64,000 nucleotides of DNA. Source: Luteimonas viscosa (GTDB lineage: Bacteria; Pseudomonadota; Gammaproteobacteria; Xanthomonadales; Xanthomonadaceae). The stretch spans positions 1,963,248 to 2,027,247 of the forward strand of contig NZ_VTFT01000001.1 in assembly GCF_008244685.1 (NCBI RefSeq), written 5' to 3'. Below the pieces are notes generated by a model. It made no database searches. It saw only the letters and a list, made by a program, of their open reading frames with translations, and was not told the origin of the DNA. Below, piece by piece: positions 63,703-64,000 of the stretch; the first letter of the stretch is position 1, and every line of letters starts with the position of its first letter. The position numbers and the translations under genes are program-made.

Positions 63703-64000
63703 CCCCGTTGCTCGCGAAGCTGCCTCCCACATGGCGCGAGGCGATCGAAGAACTCTGGCGCCGCCGCCTGCGCACCCTGCTGACCCTGCTCGGCCTGATC
63801 TTCGGCGTCGGCGCGATCGTGGCGATGCAGGCGGTCGGCGAGGGCAGCCGGCGCGAGGCGTTGAAGCTGGTCGAGAGCCTCGGCCTGCGCAACCTGATCG
63901 CGGAGGCCAAGCCCCAGGACGACGCGACGCTCCGCGAGAACCGCGCCCGCAGCCTCGGCCTCACCGTGTCCGACGCGCAGGCAGCGCTGGCGGTGGTGCC
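63699..64000 (+). CDS. MacB-like ABC transporter permease, N-terminal part (3' end outside window)
   Basis: This is the start of an ABC permease. About 100 residues are visible. A basic amphipathic N-terminus (EAIEELWRRRLRTLLTLLGL) leads into the first membrane helix (TLLTLLGLIFGVGAIVAMQAV), then the start of the periplasmic domain (GEGSRREALKLVESLGLRNLI). The TLLTxLGxxxGVxxxVxxxxxGxG pattern is that of MacB/FtsX-type permeases. It is the last gene visible and is coupled to adaptor 3. Confidence 0.9.
   Translation, partial: MTPLLAKLPPTWREAIEELWRRRLRTLLTLLGLIFGVGAIVAMQAVGEGSRREALKLVESLGLRNLIAEAKPQDDATLRENRARSLGLTVSDAQAALAVV

Overview
This window is high-GC DNA from a gammaproteobacterium, most likely a member of the Xanthomonadaceae/Lysobacteraceae (Luteimonas/Lysobacter-like). 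The evidence is the flagellar/chemotaxis gene order (cheA, motC, motD, parC, parP, then STAS, cheY, a second cheA), GTAG-headed REP elements like those of Stenotrophomonas, the TIGR02001 porin with glnK and amtB, and the protein sequences themselves. The species cannot be named from the sequence alone.

Bases 1-28305 are a chemotaxis, motility and signalling island. It holds the end of one CheA, MotC/MotD, the polar-localisation pair ParC/ParP, a STAS-CheY-CheA operon, a GTAG-REP array (6938-7965), divergent motAB and cheW-aer-like genes, a Porin_O_P outer-membrane protein, two MCPs with nearly identical signalling domains, a GAF-PAS-GGDEF-EAL protein, cheR-cheD-cheB, a short MCP-like protein, a dCache histidine kinase and an HDOD protein with a degenerate receiver. 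Eight sites match the sigma-28 (FliA) consensus T(A/C)AAG-N14-GCCGNNNN, so most of the block looks like one class-3 flagellar regulon.

Bases 28358-39746 hold metabolic and stress genes: a PEP-mutase-family protein, cyanide-insensitive-type cydAB plus a DUF2474 mini-subunit, a Cys-rich metallothionein-like protein, a glycine-rich membrane protein, the NHEJ pair ligD-ku with a Lys-rich SDR and a PspC protein, an AmiD-like lipoprotein amidase, and a palindromic element with a 23-bp tandem array.

Bases 39747-44419 are the nitrogen region: amtB, glnK, a TorF-type porin and glnA. glnA has a sigma-54 promoter, NtrC-like sites, and an unusual echo of its own 3' end just downstream. Bases 44420-53881 carry uppP, a DUF1428/VOC/YceI/ECF42-type sigma cluster, a META lipoprotein, a PEBP protein, and a -strand run of hydrolase, acyltransferase, thioesterase and YkvA genes.

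Bases 54152-59628 carry a PLD-YceI-SixA operon, an orphan ParA ATPase and a Ycf46-like AAA ATPase. The window ends in a translationally coupled MacB-like ABC exporter operon that encodes three different HlyD/MacA-type adaptors (59774-64000, running off the edge). This is the best candidate for an under-described system.
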